DNA of 64,000 nt from Nocardiopsis alborubida (GCF_012396365.1 NZ_JAAXPG010000024.1:1-64000); one strand, 5' to 3'. Numbered from the stretch's first letter, positions 1-8,796 are shown. Made by a program: numbers and translations. The notes: generated by a model not told the origin, from the letters alone.

Positions 1-3
1 GCG

Positions 4-25
4 CCCCCCCCCCCCCCCCCCCCCC
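4..25. repeat. 22-base poly-C run at window edge
   Basis: An uninterrupted run of 22 cytosines starts three bases into the window. A homopolymer this long is unusual even in a GC-rich actinomycete and sits right beside a gene with disrupted reading frame. It may be a real slippage tract or an assembly or sequencing artefact at a contig boundary. Confidence 0.9.
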
Positions 26-41
26 GCGGACAGCAGGGCGG

Positions 42-520
42 GTGCCCTGGACCTGGTTCACCGCGTTGGAGAACGACCGTGAACAGGGCTTCGCCTACTG
101 GTGGGACGGGACTGCCTGGGACCGCATCGACTACCCCGACCTCATCGACGACGACGGTCTGGGCCTGCTGCTGCCCCACCTGTCCGCCACGGAGAAGGAG
201 ACCGAGAGGGTCCTGAGGTCCCCGACCTGCGGCCTTCCACGAAGGAGTGGAACGAAGGATCCCTTCTCGCGCACCGCGCCCTGGAACTGGCCGAGAGCGC
301 CACCGGAGGCGAGGAGGAGTGTCGCTAGGCCCTGGACGCGGCCCTGGCCTTCGCCGCCCGCCAGGACTCGCAGTACGTGAGACGTCAGAGAGGCGAGTTC
401 GAGGTGGCCCCCGCTCTGGCAGTGGTCCGGGCGACCGGCCTGGTCAAGGACTCCACGGCCGAGGCCAAGGCCGCCGGGAAAGGACGTCCCGAGGACTGGG
501 GCCCGCACCCGGGATGGACA
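42..520 (+). pseudogene. Degraded hypothetical gene, frame broken twice
   Basis: Coding-like sequence is visible but not in one frame. The first part (from about 42 to 220) reads acidic/aromatic peptide such as GFAYWWDGTAWDRIDYPDL. Around 215-245 the plausible reading moves to another frame (STKEWNEGSLLAHRALELAE), which meets a TAG at 326-328 and then continues coding-like in the same frame (ALDAALAFAARQDSQYVRRQ). This is what one frameshift plus one nonsense mutation would leave. No family is recognised and the 5' end may lie outside the window. Sequencing error next to the poly-C run is an alternative. Confidence 0.45.
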
Positions 521-878
521 CGAACCGGGCACTCCGGCCTCGCTCTCCGAAGCGAACACGGCCTCCGAGGGCCTCACGCAGTGCCGTCGAACGCCGTTGA
601 GGGCCGGTGTGTGCTCCGTTTTTGCTCCGCGGTGCAAGGCCCAGTACAGGTGGGCACCCGCCTCGCGGACCACTTCGCCCTCCCGTGTCCCTGCGAGCCC
701 GCGGCGGGGCGTCCCCTCGTCCGCCCGCTGGCACCCCGCAGCCGCCCCGCCACGCGTGGTCCCGGGCTTGTCCATCAGTGGTGTCCCGCCGAGCCGGATA
801 CACCCGGTTCAGGCGAAACCCCTTACCCCGCAGCGGTCCCCGCTCCACAATCATCCTCATGGACGAGGCGAGGTGGAC

Positions 879-1250
879 ATGCGCCAGGGGGTGACCCTCA
901 ACGGCAGGTACCGGTTGGACTCCAGGCTCGGTCACGGAGGGATGGGACAGGTGTGGCGCGCCCTGGACCTCGCCCCCGACCGGTTCGTGGCGGTCAAGCT
1001 CGTCCTCGACCACGCCCCCGAGGAACTGGAGCACCGCCTACGACGCGAGGGCCGGGCGGCCGCCCGCCTGGACCATCCTTCGATCGCCAGAGTGTTCGAC
1101 ATCGGCAGACACGGTGAGCACGTGTACCTGGTGCTTGAGCTTCTCGAAGGCGAAGACCTGGGCCGGGTACTCGCCGATCGCACCCGGGGCCTGGATCTCG
1201 GTTCCGTTCTGGACATCGGCGCCCAGGCCGCCGAAGGGCTGGCCGCGGTT
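879..1250 (+). pseudogene. Ser/Thr protein kinase, 5' fragment only
   Basis: The ATG at 879 follows GAGG with 5-nt spacing and opens a typical actinobacterial PknB-like kinase: G-rich loop GHGGMGQVW, VAIK-type lysine in FVAVKLVLD, a C-helix region RLRREGRAAARL, and the hinge VLELLEGEDLGRVL. Homology stops at AAEGLAAV (about residue 124), exactly where a full kinase would continue into the HRDLKPxN catalytic loop. HRD, DFG and the whole C-lobe are absent. The frame stays open far downstream but the residues are not kinase-like. It cannot be an active kinase; it is the residue of a deletion or rearrangement with a breakpoint near 1250. Confidence 0.8.
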
Positions 1251-1541
1251 GAGAACCTCATCGTCCGCGTACGCGCCGCACTCGGCGGCGCGCACCTCCG
1301 CGATGTGCTCGTAGCGACTGATCCGGTCGGTCCGCTCCGCGTCGACGCCGAACGCCACCCACGCGAGGCCCGCCCGCCTGACGGTCTCGGCCAGGCCCGG
1401 ATCGCCAGGGGCCGGCAGCCGCAGCGGCCCCGGCGGTACGCGCCGAACTCTTCCGGAACGTCTGTGCGTGGTGGGGCAGGGAACAGGCCGTGGCCGTTCT
1501 CGGCACCATGCGTGAGGACAAGGTCGGGGACGACCGCTACT
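1251..1541. other. Patchwork of gene remnants
   Basis: Two coding-like scraps lie between the kinase breakpoint and the next gene. On the minus strand about 1257-1420 reads LAETVRRAGLAWVAFGVDAE followed by RTDRISRYEHIAEVRAAECG. On the plus strand about 1446-1540 reads AELFRNVCAWWGREQAVAVL then GTMREDKVGDDRYF. Neither has a usable start and stop. They look like ends of two unrelated genes brought together by deletions. I cannot name the families. Confidence 0.4.
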
Positions 1542-3491
1542 TCAGCCCACCAGCCCGCGGACGATCGTGGTCTCGGTGCCCTGGACGTAGGCCACGACCG
1601 CCCCGGGGACGGGGATCGCCCGGTGGTCACCGGTACGTGCGCCGTGCGTGCCGGGATACGAGGTGAACTCCGGTTCGTCGAACCGGATGGTGCGTACGGC
1701 GTCCGGTCCCGCGTCGTAGGGGATGACGATCACGGCGGGGATGGTCTCCTCCGTGCCCGTCTCCTCGTACTCCAGGCGCGGGATGATCACGGCGTCCTCC
1801 AGAGCGACGGCTTCGGGCAGTTGGTCGAGGAAGACCGTGCTGAACGGCATCTCGGCCGTGGCGATGACCTCGCCGGAAACGGAGACACGATGGAACACGA
1901 AGGGGTCGTGTTCGTCACCGTCGCCCTGGTCCGCGGAGCCCCGGGCGAGGAGGACCGTGCCCTCGGAGCCGGCTCGCACGACGTGTTCGAAGTCGCGGCT
2001 CATCCCGGTCTCCGGGTCCATCAACTCCGGAGGCAGCCCTACGGTGTCCGAACCGTCACGCAGGTCCAGCACCCGGGGGACGTCGGTCCGGTAGCGGCCC
2101 CGCGCCACGACCACCGGGTGGGAGCCCGAGCCCGGGACGGGACGGTCCACGGAGATGTCGAAGTCCGTGTCCGTGTCGTCCCACTCACGGACCCAGTTCT
2201 CCTCACCCGTGCGGGCGTCGAACGCGGCGACGACACCGGTCAGCGGTTCACCGTGGTCGTAGCTCAGGTCCTGGAGCGTGGTGTCCTCATCGAGCCGGTC
2301 CTCGTCCGCGCACGAGTACGTGATGAGGACCTGGTCCTCGTGCAACAGAAAGTTCCCGCCGTTCCACCAGCCTCTGAGGGTCGAGCAGATGCGGCCTCGC
2401 GGCTCCGGGACGGTGAGGGACCACAGCTCCTCGTTGGAGTCCACCGCGTGTACCCGGATCCTCCGCCCCTCATCGATGCCCTGCCAGGAGTACAGGCTCA
2501 CCTCGGACGTGCCCGCGAGGAAGTCGACGCGGGTGTCCTCGTCCTCGTCCTCGTTCTCGTTCTCGTCAAGCAGCGGCGGCACGGTGAACTCGCGAAGGAT
2601 CCCTCCGGTGACGGTGTCGATCTCGGTGACGTGGTGATCACGCGATCGGTCCGCGACAGGCTGTCGAGTGACGATCGCCCGCGTTCCGCCGTCGGAGACC
2701 ACGACCCGCGCCCAATCGTCGTAGGGGTGCCGGTAGCTCCACAACACCTCGCCGGAGGAGCCGTCCAGGGCGACGACACCGTCCTCAAGCACCAGGAGCG
2801 GGCCGAACGGTCCGGGTTCCACGCCCCGCACGGACACGCCCTGCGGCACCTCCCACTCCCAACCGACCTCGCTGACATCGCTCGGCACCGGGGCGGGTGC
2901 GTCCGGGCCGGCATCGGCGACCGTGTGCTCCGTCGGCTGGTACAGGGCCGCGGCCCCCAGCCCGAGCTCGAACAGCAGCACCAGGACCAGGCCTCCGGCC
3001 ATGGGCGGTATGGAACCGGGCAGGGGCCAGAGCCTCGGCTGGCGCGCTGCGACCGCCAACAGCACCGAGCCGAGGGTGATCGCCAGGGTCGCCGTCCACA
3101 GGGAGACTCCGGCCGCATCGGTTCTGTAGACCTGTTGGTCCTCCGCTGTCCATGGGAACGCCGTCGACGAGAAGGCGGTGTGGGTCACGTACAGCAGCAG
3201 CACGCTCGCCGCCAGAAGGGACACCCTACGGCTCCGGTTGAGGCGTGTGGCCGGTCCGGGTTCGCGTTCCCACGTGTCGCGTCGCAGTACCAGCCAGGGC
3301 ACGATCGCGCCGAGGAACACGGCCGCCAACCACCAGAGGCTGCCGTCGGGGGTCGTCACCTTCTCTTCCATGAGGGGGAACCGCACCATGTCGACGACCG
3401 CGAGCAGGATTCCGCCGCCGACCAGCCCCAGACCGACCCAGCTCACCGCCTCCGGACGGACCCGGCTGGCGATCCGCGACTCGTTCCTCAC
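1542..3491 (-). CDS. Membrane-anchored PQQ-like beta-propeller protein
   Basis: A 649-residue protein. The N-terminal ~215 residues hold several hydrophobic segments (for example WVGLGLVGGGILLAVVDM, LLAASVLLLYVT, LATLAITLGSVLLAVA-like, and GGLVLVLLFELGLGAAAL). The rest is extracytoplasmic-looking beta structure with PQQ/pyrrolo-quinoline-type blades, e.g. VVALDGSSGEVLWSYR, VVAAFDARTGEENWVREW. A low-complexity acidic stretch (DENENEDEDEDTR) lies in the middle, encoded by a CTC/GTC-rich triplet run near 2540-2575. I chose GTG 3491 because GAGGA lies about 7 nt upstream and the hydrophobic N-terminus starts there; the frame extends to an ATG at 3656. Function is unknown; such proteins often bind or scaffold at the membrane. 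It borders decayed DNA on its 3' side. Confidence 0.7.
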   Translation of the reverse strand: MRNESRIASRVRPEAVSWVGLGLVGGGILLAVVDMVRFPLMEEKVTTPDGSLWWLAAVFLGAIVPWLVLRRDTWEREPGPATRLNRSRRVSLLAASVLLLYVTHTAFSSTAFPWTAEDQQVYRTDAAGVSLWTATLAITLGSVLLAVAARQPRLWPLPGSIPPMAGGLVLVLLFELGLGAAALYQPTEHTVADAGPDAPAPVPSDVSEVGWEWEVPQGVSVRGVEPGPFGPLLVLEDGVVALDGSSGEVLWSYRHPYDDWARVVVSDGGTRAIVTRQPVADRSRDHHVTEIDTVTGGILREFTVPPLLDENENEDEDEDTRVDFLAGTSEVSLYSWQGIDEGRRIRVHAVDSNEELWSLTVPEPRGRICSTLRGWWNGGNFLLHEDQVLITYSCADEDRLDEDTTLQDLSYDHGEPLTGVVAAFDARTGEENWVREWDDTDTDFDISVDRPVPGSGSHPVVVARGRYRTDVPRVLDLRDGSDTVGLPPELMDPETGMSRDFEHVVRAGSEGTVLLARGSADQGDGDEHDPFVFHRVSVSGEVIATAEMPFSTVFLDQLPEAVALEDAVIIPRLEYEETGTEETIPAVIVIPYDAGPDAVRTIRFDEPEFTSYPGTHGARTGDHRAIPVPGAVVAYVQGTETTIVRGLVG

Positions 3492-3588
3492 CTGTGGTCC
3501 TCGTTCCTCACCGCACCCGTGACCCGACTCCGGCGCCCGAGAGGGGAGGAACGCCGGATTCGCGGTCGACAACATAACAGTGCTGTAG

Positions 3589-3789
3589 GTGGCCGGAGTC
3601 CGGCGGACGGTCGCCGAGGACGCGGACACGCTGCCACCGGAACCAGCCGTGCGCACAGCGGCCCTGCTGAGGACGCTGGGCCGGATGATGCCCGATGTGC
3701 CGCTGGTGCCGTTCGCCGTACCCGGGGAACGGGTGCTGTCAGGGGGCAGCGGACGGCGCGGCGGATCGGACAGGGAGGGGCGGAGCTGA
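3589..3789 (+). CDS. Possible short or truncated ORF
   Basis: A GTG-started 66-codon frame with some protein-like composition (PAVRTAALLRTLGRMMPDV) but no recognised family and a Gly/Arg-rich tail. It sits divergently from the propeller protein and ends just before the convergent XRE gene. It may be the remnant of a longer gene rather than a functional small protein. Confidence 0.2.
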   Translation: MAGVRRTVAEDADTLPPEPAVRTAALLRTLGRMMPDVPLVPFAVPGERVLSGGSGRRGGSDREGRS

Positions 3790-3805
3790 TGTCCGGCGCG
3801 AGGGA

Positions 3806-4603
3806 CTACTCCTCGCCATGGGGCGTGTAGAGCATGATCCAGTGGTCCCGCTCAGGGTCGTGGAGCACCTCGATCTCGAAGCGGGCCCACCCGCGGGCCG
3901 GGTGGCGCATCTGCTTGACCGCGGACCTCGCAACGCTGACCTCCCCCTCCTCCCAGTGGTCGCGGAAGCTCTGGCTGGTAGCGGTGAGCTCGGCGAGCAG
4001 GGAGCGGAGGTAGGCGTCGTCGGGGTACCGGCTCAGTGCCATACGGAGTTCCGCGGCCGCGACCCGCAGGAACCTCTCCGAACCCTCGCCTCCGAGCAGG
4101 TACGCGATCACGTCGGTCGTGAAGGCCTGGTAGGCGATGTTGCGCCCGAAGGGGCCGCCGCCGGTGAGGGTCCCGAGCAGCTCCCGCGCGGCCTTGTTGC
4201 GGGCGAGGAGGTCGAGCCGCCCGTCGTGCACGGTGACCGGCATCGTGTCGTCCAGGCCCCGCAGCAGACGCAGCAACCCGGGGCGGATGACCGAGGCGGG
4301 AGAGGCCGGTCCGGGCGGGGACTCGCCACCCAGCCGGAAGAGGTGGTCGCGTTCGGCGTCCGAGAGCCCGAACGCCCGTGCCAGCGAGGTGAGGATCTCG
4401 CGCGAGGGGCGGGGCGCCCTGCCCTGTTCGAGGCGTGTGTAGTACTCCACTGAGATACCCGCGATATCGGAGACCTCCTGGCGGCGGAGCCCCGGAACCC
4501 GCCGACGGGACACCCGCACACCGCTCTGCGGGTCGGGAGGACTCATCGCGGCCCTGCGCCGCCTCAGGTACTCCCCGAACTCGGTCCGGTCGCTGTTCGG
4601 CAT
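3806..4603 (-). CDS. XRE regulator with MmyB-like ligand domain
   Basis: A 265-residue regulator. Residues ~10-85 form an HTH_XRE/HTH_31 domain with the typical VPGLRRQEVSDIAGIS...YYTRLEQGRAPRPS sequence; residues ~105-260 match the MmyB-type ligand-binding domain (LLARNKAARELLGTL, SFRDHWEEGEVSVARSAVKQM). This family binds small ligands, probably fatty acids in MmyB relatives, and often regulates an adjacent oxidoreductase. ATG 4603 is used; an in-frame ATG at 4612 is equally possible. The divergent 4780-5711 gene pair is the likely target. Confidence 0.85.
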   Translation of the reverse strand: MPNSDRTEFGEYLRRRRAAMSPPDPQSGVRVSRRRVPGLRRQEVSDIAGISVEYYTRLEQGRAPRPSREILTSLARAFGLSDAERDHLFRLGGESPPGPASPASVIRPGLLRLLRGLDDTMPVTVHDGRLDLLARNKAARELLGTLTGGGPFGRNIAYQAFTTDVIAYLLGGEGSERFLRVAAAELRMALSRYPDDAYLRSLLAELTATSQSFRDHWEEGEVSVARSAVKQMRHPARGWARFEIEVLHDPERDHWIMLYTPHGEE

Positions 4604-4779
4604 AGCCCCCATTATCTCCGCCCCCCGGGCCCTGGATCGGTGGGCGAACGTGGTCCCGCCAGTACCACCCTCGACGTGGCCTTCCTCCCCCCACCGGCGC
4701 CCCGGATCATCGAAGGCGCACCCGGTTCGCCAGGACCGCCCCGAACGCGCGGCGGACCGCCCGAGGCCAAGGAGACGGC

Positions 4780-5157
4780 ATGACCAGTACAGCGTGGACC
4801 TTCCCGATCCCCGGGAACCGCGTCCAGGGGTTCCGGGACCTCCTCGCCACCCTGAACAGGGACCACCTTCCCGGCCTGGACACCAGGGCACGGGAGGTCG
4901 GCTACCACCGGGAACGGATGTGGCTCCAGCCCGATGACGACGGCAGCGCGGAGTTCATCGTCTACCTCGAATTCGACGAGGGCGTCGACCTGGCCGCCTT
5001 CTCCGAGCGGCTCCCGGCCTACGAGTCCGAGTTCACGCGTTGGTGGACGCCCCGCTTCGCGTCCTTCGGGCTCCCCCGGTCGTTCGGTGAGCCCCTGCTG
5101 TCGTGGGACGCCCGAACCGGATCCTCCGCAGGACACAACGATCGGAAGCCCTCATGA
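4780..5157 (+). CDS. Small conserved hypothetical (DUF6176-like)
   Basis: A 125-residue cytoplasmic protein with strong AAGGAG ribosome site. The pattern FPIPGNRVQGFRDLLATL ... REVGYHRERMWLQ ... EFIVYLEFDEG resembles small dimeric alpha/beta-barrel proteins annotated as DUF6176; the assignment is from memory of the motif order and is tentative. Its stop codon overlaps the ATG of the next gene (ATGA), so the two are translationally coupled. It is divergent from the XRE/MmyB regulator. Confidence 0.7.
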   Translation: MTSTAWTFPIPGNRVQGFRDLLATLNRDHLPGLDTRAREVGYHRERMWLQPDDDGSAEFIVYLEFDEGVDLAAFSERLPAYESEFTRWWTPRFASFGLPRSFGEPLLSWDARTGSSAGHNDRKPS

Positions 5158-5711
5158 ATGACCGGAAACCGACGCCCGCCACCCACACCGGGCTCGACAT
5201 CGCCCAGGAGTTCATCCGCGCCGTCGAGGCCAAGGACATCGAGGCCGTGGGCCGGACCCTGGCCGACGACGCACGGCAGTTGTTCATGCACGCCCGGGGC
5301 GCCACGACCCCCGACGGCGTCGCGGACATCATCGCGGGCCGCAGGCGTGGCCTCTGCGTCGCGGACGTGAAGGGCAGGAGCGAGGTCCTCGCCTACACGA
5401 GCGCGCTGTTCGACAAGTTCACCCCGCTGCTGTGGCGCGACCACGCATGGCACGTCTCACCGGATGGCGGCGAGCTCTTCTTCCACGGCACCGGCGACAT
5501 GGTCGTCGCACGCACGGGCCAGCCCTACCGCAACACCTATGTGACGCGGTTCGACATCGAGAACGGCCGGATCGTTCTCATGGCCGAGTACGGGAACGCG
5601 CTCATGTACGCGGGCCTGGGCGTGCGCCCGAACGGGGCCGAGTTCCGGGCCCTGCTGCGCGCGGTGGGACGCATGCTCTCGCCACGGCTCTCCGCCCGGT
5701 CGGGCCGATGA
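5154..5711 (+). CDS. SnoaL/NTF2-like domain protein
   Basis: A 185-residue protein beginning at the ATG that overlaps the preceding stop. The layout (GLDIAQEFIRAVEAKDIEAVGRTLADDA, then a central beta region and NTYVTRFDIENGRIVLMAEYGN) is the SnoaL-like/NTF2 fold used by polyketide cyclases, ketosteroid-isomerase relatives and limonene-epoxide-type hydrolases. The last ~25 residues form a basic tail. Substrate unknown. It forms a two-gene operon with the DUF6176-like gene and is followed at once by a strong hairpin. Confidence 0.75.
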   Translation: MNDRKPTPATHTGLDIAQEFIRAVEAKDIEAVGRTLADDARQLFMHARGATTPDGVADIIAGRRRGLCVADVKGRSEVLAYTSALFDKFTPLLWRDHAWHVSPDGGELFFHGTGDMVVARTGQPYRNTYVTRFDIENGRIVLMAEYGNALMYAGLGVRPNGAEFRALLRAVGRMLSPRLSARSGR

Positions 5712-5717
5712 CCCTTC

Positions 5718-5742
5718 CGCCCCGCCCTCGCAGGGCGGGGCG
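5718..5742 (+). terminator. GC-rich hairpin after the SnoaL-like gene
   Basis: Perfect 11-bp inverted repeat (CGCCCCGCCCT / AGGGCGGGGCG) with a 3-nt loop, 7 nt past the stop. No U-tract, as is usual for actinobacterial terminators. It lies between convergent genes and could act in both directions. Confidence 0.7.
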
Positions 5743-5829
5743 TGGGGCGACCGGGGCCCATCCGGCATCAGTGGGTTCATGGCGGCGTACCACGCCGCCA
5801 TGGTCCCTGGCCGCCTGTGAAAACGGACC

Positions 5830-6756
5830 CTAGATGGCGGCCCCGGCTTCGAGGTCGAAGGGGACGCCTGTGAGCTGCTCGCTCTCCGCCCACAGCCGCC
5901 TGCCCTCCGCGGGGTCGTCGGCGCCCGCGGGGAGCTTGGCGGGCTGGGGAGTGCCGGAGGTCTGGTCCCGCCCGGCGGGGCCGATGAACCCGCCCGACTG
6001 GGCGTACGGGCTGGTCGCCGCGTACAGGGAGGGCCAGGCCGCACCCTCGGCCGAGCCCATGAGCAGGCGTGCGGCGATCGGGGTGACCACGCGGCTCAGA
6101 GCGCCCTTGCCGTGCTGCTGCAGACCGGTCATCGCCGCCCCCGGGTGGACGGCGAGCGCCTCGACGGGGCTGCTCGCGGTGCGGCGCGCGAGTTCGAGGG
6201 TGTAGACGATGTTGGCGCGCTTGGACTTGGCGTAGGCGCCCATGGCACGGTAGCCCTTCTCGCTCATCAGGTCGTCCAGTCCGCCCGTCGGCCACCGCGC
6301 CGCGATGGCGCTGACGGTGACCACGCGCGGTGCGGACGAGCGGCGCACGGCGGGCCAGACCTGGGCGTTGAAGGCGAAGTGGCCGAGGTGGTTGGTGCCG
6401 ACCGTCATCTCGAGGCCGTCGTGGGTGGTCCGCCGCTCGGGCAGGTTCATCACTCCGGCGTTGTTGAAGAGCAGGTCAACCGTCTCGGTCTCGGCGATGC
6501 GGGTGGCCGCGTCGCGGACGGAGGAGAGGTCGGAGAGGTCGAGCACGAGGGTGTCCGTCCGGGCCCCGGGGGTCGCGGCGCGCACAGCCTCCGCGGCCTG
6601 GTCCAGCCTGGTCCGGCTGCGGCCGGCCAGGATGACGCGGGCCCCGTGCCGGGCGAGCGCGCGGGCGGTCTCGAGCCCGATCCCGCTGTTCCCGCCGGTG
6701 ATCAGCGCCGTGCGGCCGGTCTGGTCGGGGATGTCGTCGGGAGTCCAGTGGTCCAC
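5830..6756 (-). CDS. SDR-family oxidoreductase
   Basis: About 308 residues with all classical short-chain dehydrogenase marks: cofactor loop TGGNSGIG, NNAG, catalytic AYAKSK (Y-x-x-x-K) and the PGAAMTGL segment. The sequence resembles the retinol-dehydrogenase/WW-domain-oxidoreductase-like subgroup that acts on small lipophilic alcohols or ketones with NADP(H). Start is uncertain: GTG 6756 gives 10-nt spacing from GAGGAG, GTG 6765 only 1 nt. It is divergent from the TetR gene at 7027 and is the obvious target of the operators between them. Confidence 0.9.
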   Translation of the reverse strand: MDHWTPDDIPDQTGRTALITGGNSGIGLETARALARHGARVILAGRSRTRLDQAAEAVRAATPGARTDTLVLDLSDLSSVRDAATRIAETETVDLLFNNAGVMNLPERRTTHDGLEMTVGTNHLGHFAFNAQVWPAVRRSSAPRVVTVSAIAARWPTGGLDDLMSEKGYRAMGAYAKSKRANIVYTLELARRTASSPVEALAVHPGAAMTGLQQHGKGALSRVVTPIAARLLMGSAEGAAWPSLYAATSPYAQSGGFIGPAGRDQTSGTPQPAKLPAGADDPAEGRRLWAESEQLTGVPFDLEAGAAI

Positions 6757-6942
6757 CGTTGTCACGCTCCTCGGATTCGTTGGTCTCGTGCTCGGCCACG
6801 CGGCGCTCGGCAGGGTCGTGGCACCGGGCTGGAAGAGCATGCCGTCCGCAGCTGGTCGACGACGTCGAGACAGCCTCCGTCGACGGCTTCGCCGATGGAG
6901 GGCGCCGGTCCCGGTGCGCGGCCCAAGACCCTCCACCTTTTC

Positions 6943-7013
6943 AGACCGGTGGTCTGTTCGACTGCGCCCCAACATAAAAGACTGCCGGTCTGATGTCAAA
7001 AGACCGGCAGTCT
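6943..7013. promoter_or_regulatory. Three AGAC-N5-GTCT operator copies
   Basis: The SDR/TetR intergenic region holds AGAC-N5-GTCT at 6943-6955, 6979-6991 and 7001-7013. The second and third are also exact reverse complements of each other over 13 bp, giving a larger dyad with a 9-bp spacer. The third lies just upstream of the TetR -10. Position and symmetry fit TetR autoregulation plus control of the SDR gene. Confidence 0.8.
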
Positions 7014-7014
7014 G

Positions 7015-7020
7015 TAACCT
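7015..7020 (+). promoter_or_regulatory. -10 box TAACCT, leaderless TetR
   Basis: TAACCT ends exactly 6 nt before the ATG at 7027, so transcription should begin at or next to the start codon. The right-most operator ends at 7013, two bases upstream of this box, so bound repressor would block the promoter. Confidence 0.5.
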
Positions 7021-7026
7021 GGGGAC

Positions 7027-7701
7027 ATGACGAACTTCCAGCGCGCACGCAGTGAGGAGCAGCGCGGGATACGGCGCCGGGCCATCCTCGACACCACCGC
7101 CGCCATGCTTGAGGAGATGCCCATCGGCGAGATCAGCCTGAACGAGCTGAGCCGCCGCGTCGGGCTGGCGAAGTCCAACGTGCTGCGCTACTTCGAATCG
7201 CGCGAGGCGATCCTGCTGGAGCTGCTCGACCGCGCCTGGCGGCAGTGGGTGGCCGACCTGCCCGCCCTTGCGCACGCCGGCATCGACCAGGACGCTCCGG
7301 TGAGCCGGCGTGCGGAACAGTTCGCCGCCGTCATCGCGGACTCCCTCGCCCGGCGCCGGGTCCTGTGCGACCTGTTGAGCGCGCAGGCGGGCGTACTGGA
7401 ACACAACGTTTCCCCGCAGGTGGCCGCCCGCTACAAGCGCGCGGCCGTGGCCAACGTCGCCGACATCGCGGCGTTGGCCCGCCGGCACCTTCCCGAGCTG
7501 GGCGACAGCGCACCGCAACTGGCCGCGGCCATGATCATGGCCGTCGGCGCCGTGTGGACGCACGCACGGCCCTCCCCGGCGATGCTCGCCGCCTACGAAG
7601 CCGACCCCTCACTCACCGCGTTCAAGCTGGACTTCGTGACCGCTCTACAGGAGATGCTGGCCACGCTCACCGCGGGCACCATCGCCCGCGCCTCCGCCTG
7701 A
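7027..7701 (+). CDS. TetR/AcrR-family regulator
   Basis: A 224-residue repressor. Residues ~18-62 form the TetR HTH (RRAILDTTAAMLEEMPIGEISLNELS..VGLAKSNVLRYFESREAILLELL). The C-terminal helical domain is the usual ligand/dimer region and is not diagnostic. It is divergent from the SDR gene and surrounded by three copies of the same dyad; it probably represses both itself and the dehydrogenase, with a substrate of the dehydrogenase as a likely inducer. Confidence 0.92.
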   Translation: MTNFQRARSEEQRGIRRRAILDTTAAMLEEMPIGEISLNELSRRVGLAKSNVLRYFESREAILLELLDRAWRQWVADLPALAHAGIDQDAPVSRRAEQFAAVIADSLARRRVLCDLLSAQAGVLEHNVSPQVAARYKRAAVANVADIAALARRHLPELGDSAPQLAAAMIMAVGAVWTHARPSPAMLAAYEADPSLTAFKLDFVTALQEMLATLTAGTIARASA

Positions 7702-7795
7702 GACCGTCCAGGCGGCAGCCGTCCGCGGTGGCCTGCGCGCGGTGGCGCGTCGCGGCCGGGTACGGCAGGACCGCCTTCCTCCGCTGCCCGCCCCC

Positions 7796-8656
7796 TCACC
7801 TCGCTGACCACTCCGCGCTGCGTGCGCGGACGAAGTCGGCGAAGGTACGGGGCGGGCGGCCGGTCAGACGGCGGACCGTGTCCGTGACACGGTCCTCGCT
7901 GCCCCCGGCGATGGCGGCGTCCACCCCGACCAGCGCCGCGGCGAAGGGCTCCGGCATACCCGCGTCCACGTTGCGCCGGACCAGCTCGGCCGCCGGGGCG
8001 GGCGTGTGGCGCACCGGCCGTCCGACGGCTTCGGCGATGACCGCCGCCGCCCGCGCGTACCCGAACGACTCCGGCCCGGTGAGCACGTGCTCACCGGACA
8101 CCGGCCCCGGTGCCGACAGCACCTCCGCCGCGACGGCCGCGATGTCGGCGGCGTCGATCCAGCCCAGCCGCCCCTCACCGGTCGCCGAGCGGATCTCGCC
8201 GTGCTCGCGGATGCCCACCGCCACCGGGTGCGCCCCGGTGAAGTTCTGCATGAACCCCGACGGCCGCAGCACCGCCCACTCCGGGAACGACCGCACGGTC
8301 TCCCCCAGCTCCGCGACGCCCCGGACCCCGGGCAGTTCCGCCAGCGAGCCGAGCAGCACCACGCGCCGCACCCCGGCGGCCCGCGCGGCCCTCAGGAACG
8401 GCCCGGCCAACGGCATGGGGTCCAGGGTCATCGGCGGCGGCACCAGGTACAGGGCCTCCGCCCCGGCGAGCGCCCGGGCGTGCGTGGTCGGGTCCGCCCA
8501 GTCGAAGGGCACGCCGCCGGGCCCCGGCCTGCGACTGGCCACGCGCACGTGCACGCCGCGGGCCCGCAGCGCCTCGGTGAGGGGACGGCCGGTGTTGCCG
8601 GTGCCGCCGGTGATGAGGATCGTCGTGCCTTCGGCCCGTTCGGGTGATCGGTCCAT
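7796..8656 (-). CDS. NmrA-like NAD(P)-binding protein
   Basis: A 286-residue atypical SDR/NmrA-type protein: TGGTGNTGRPL cofactor loop at residues ~16-26, VASRRPG after the second strand, LLGSLAE, LRPSGFMQNF and a C-terminal EHVLTGPESF...FADFVR segment typical of the YtfG/NmrA-like quinone reductase or redox-sensing group. GGAGG lies 5 nt before ATG 8656. It is divergent from an XRE regulator 140 bp away, which probably controls it. Enzyme versus sensor cannot be told from sequence. Confidence 0.88.
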   Translation of the reverse strand: MDRSPERAEGTTILITGGTGNTGRPLTEALRARGVHVRVASRRPGPGGVPFDWADPTTHARALAGAEALYLVPPPMTLDPMPLAGPFLRAARAAGVRRVVLLGSLAELPGVRGVAELGETVRSFPEWAVLRPSGFMQNFTGAHPVAVGIREHGEIRSATGEGRLGWIDAADIAAVAAEVLSAPGPVSGEHVLTGPESFGYARAAAVIAEAVGRPVRHTPAPAAELVRRNVDAGMPEPFAAALVGVDAAIAGGSEDRVTDTVRRLTGRPPRTFADFVRARSAEWSAR

Positions 8657-8796
8657 GTCCGCCTCCGTTGTTCGGTCTCCGCTGTTCGGTCCGTCATCCA
8701 CCACACTGACGGGGCGCGCCGCGCGGGGGAACGGCCGCGTCGTCCCCGGACCAGTGGTCCGTGGCTCGCCGCCCGCGCGCGTGGCAGGCTGGGGGC

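Noticed and set aside
2535-2575. Triplet repeat GTCCTC/GTTCTC as a noncoding repeat
   Set aside because: It codes in frame for the Asp/Glu/Asn stretch of the propeller protein.
597-3830. A 1077-codon open frame on the plus strand
   Set aside because: Only the first part (879-1250) is kinase-like. The rest is the antisense of the propeller gene and has the repetitive Arg/Gly/Asp composition of a shadow frame in GC-rich DNA.
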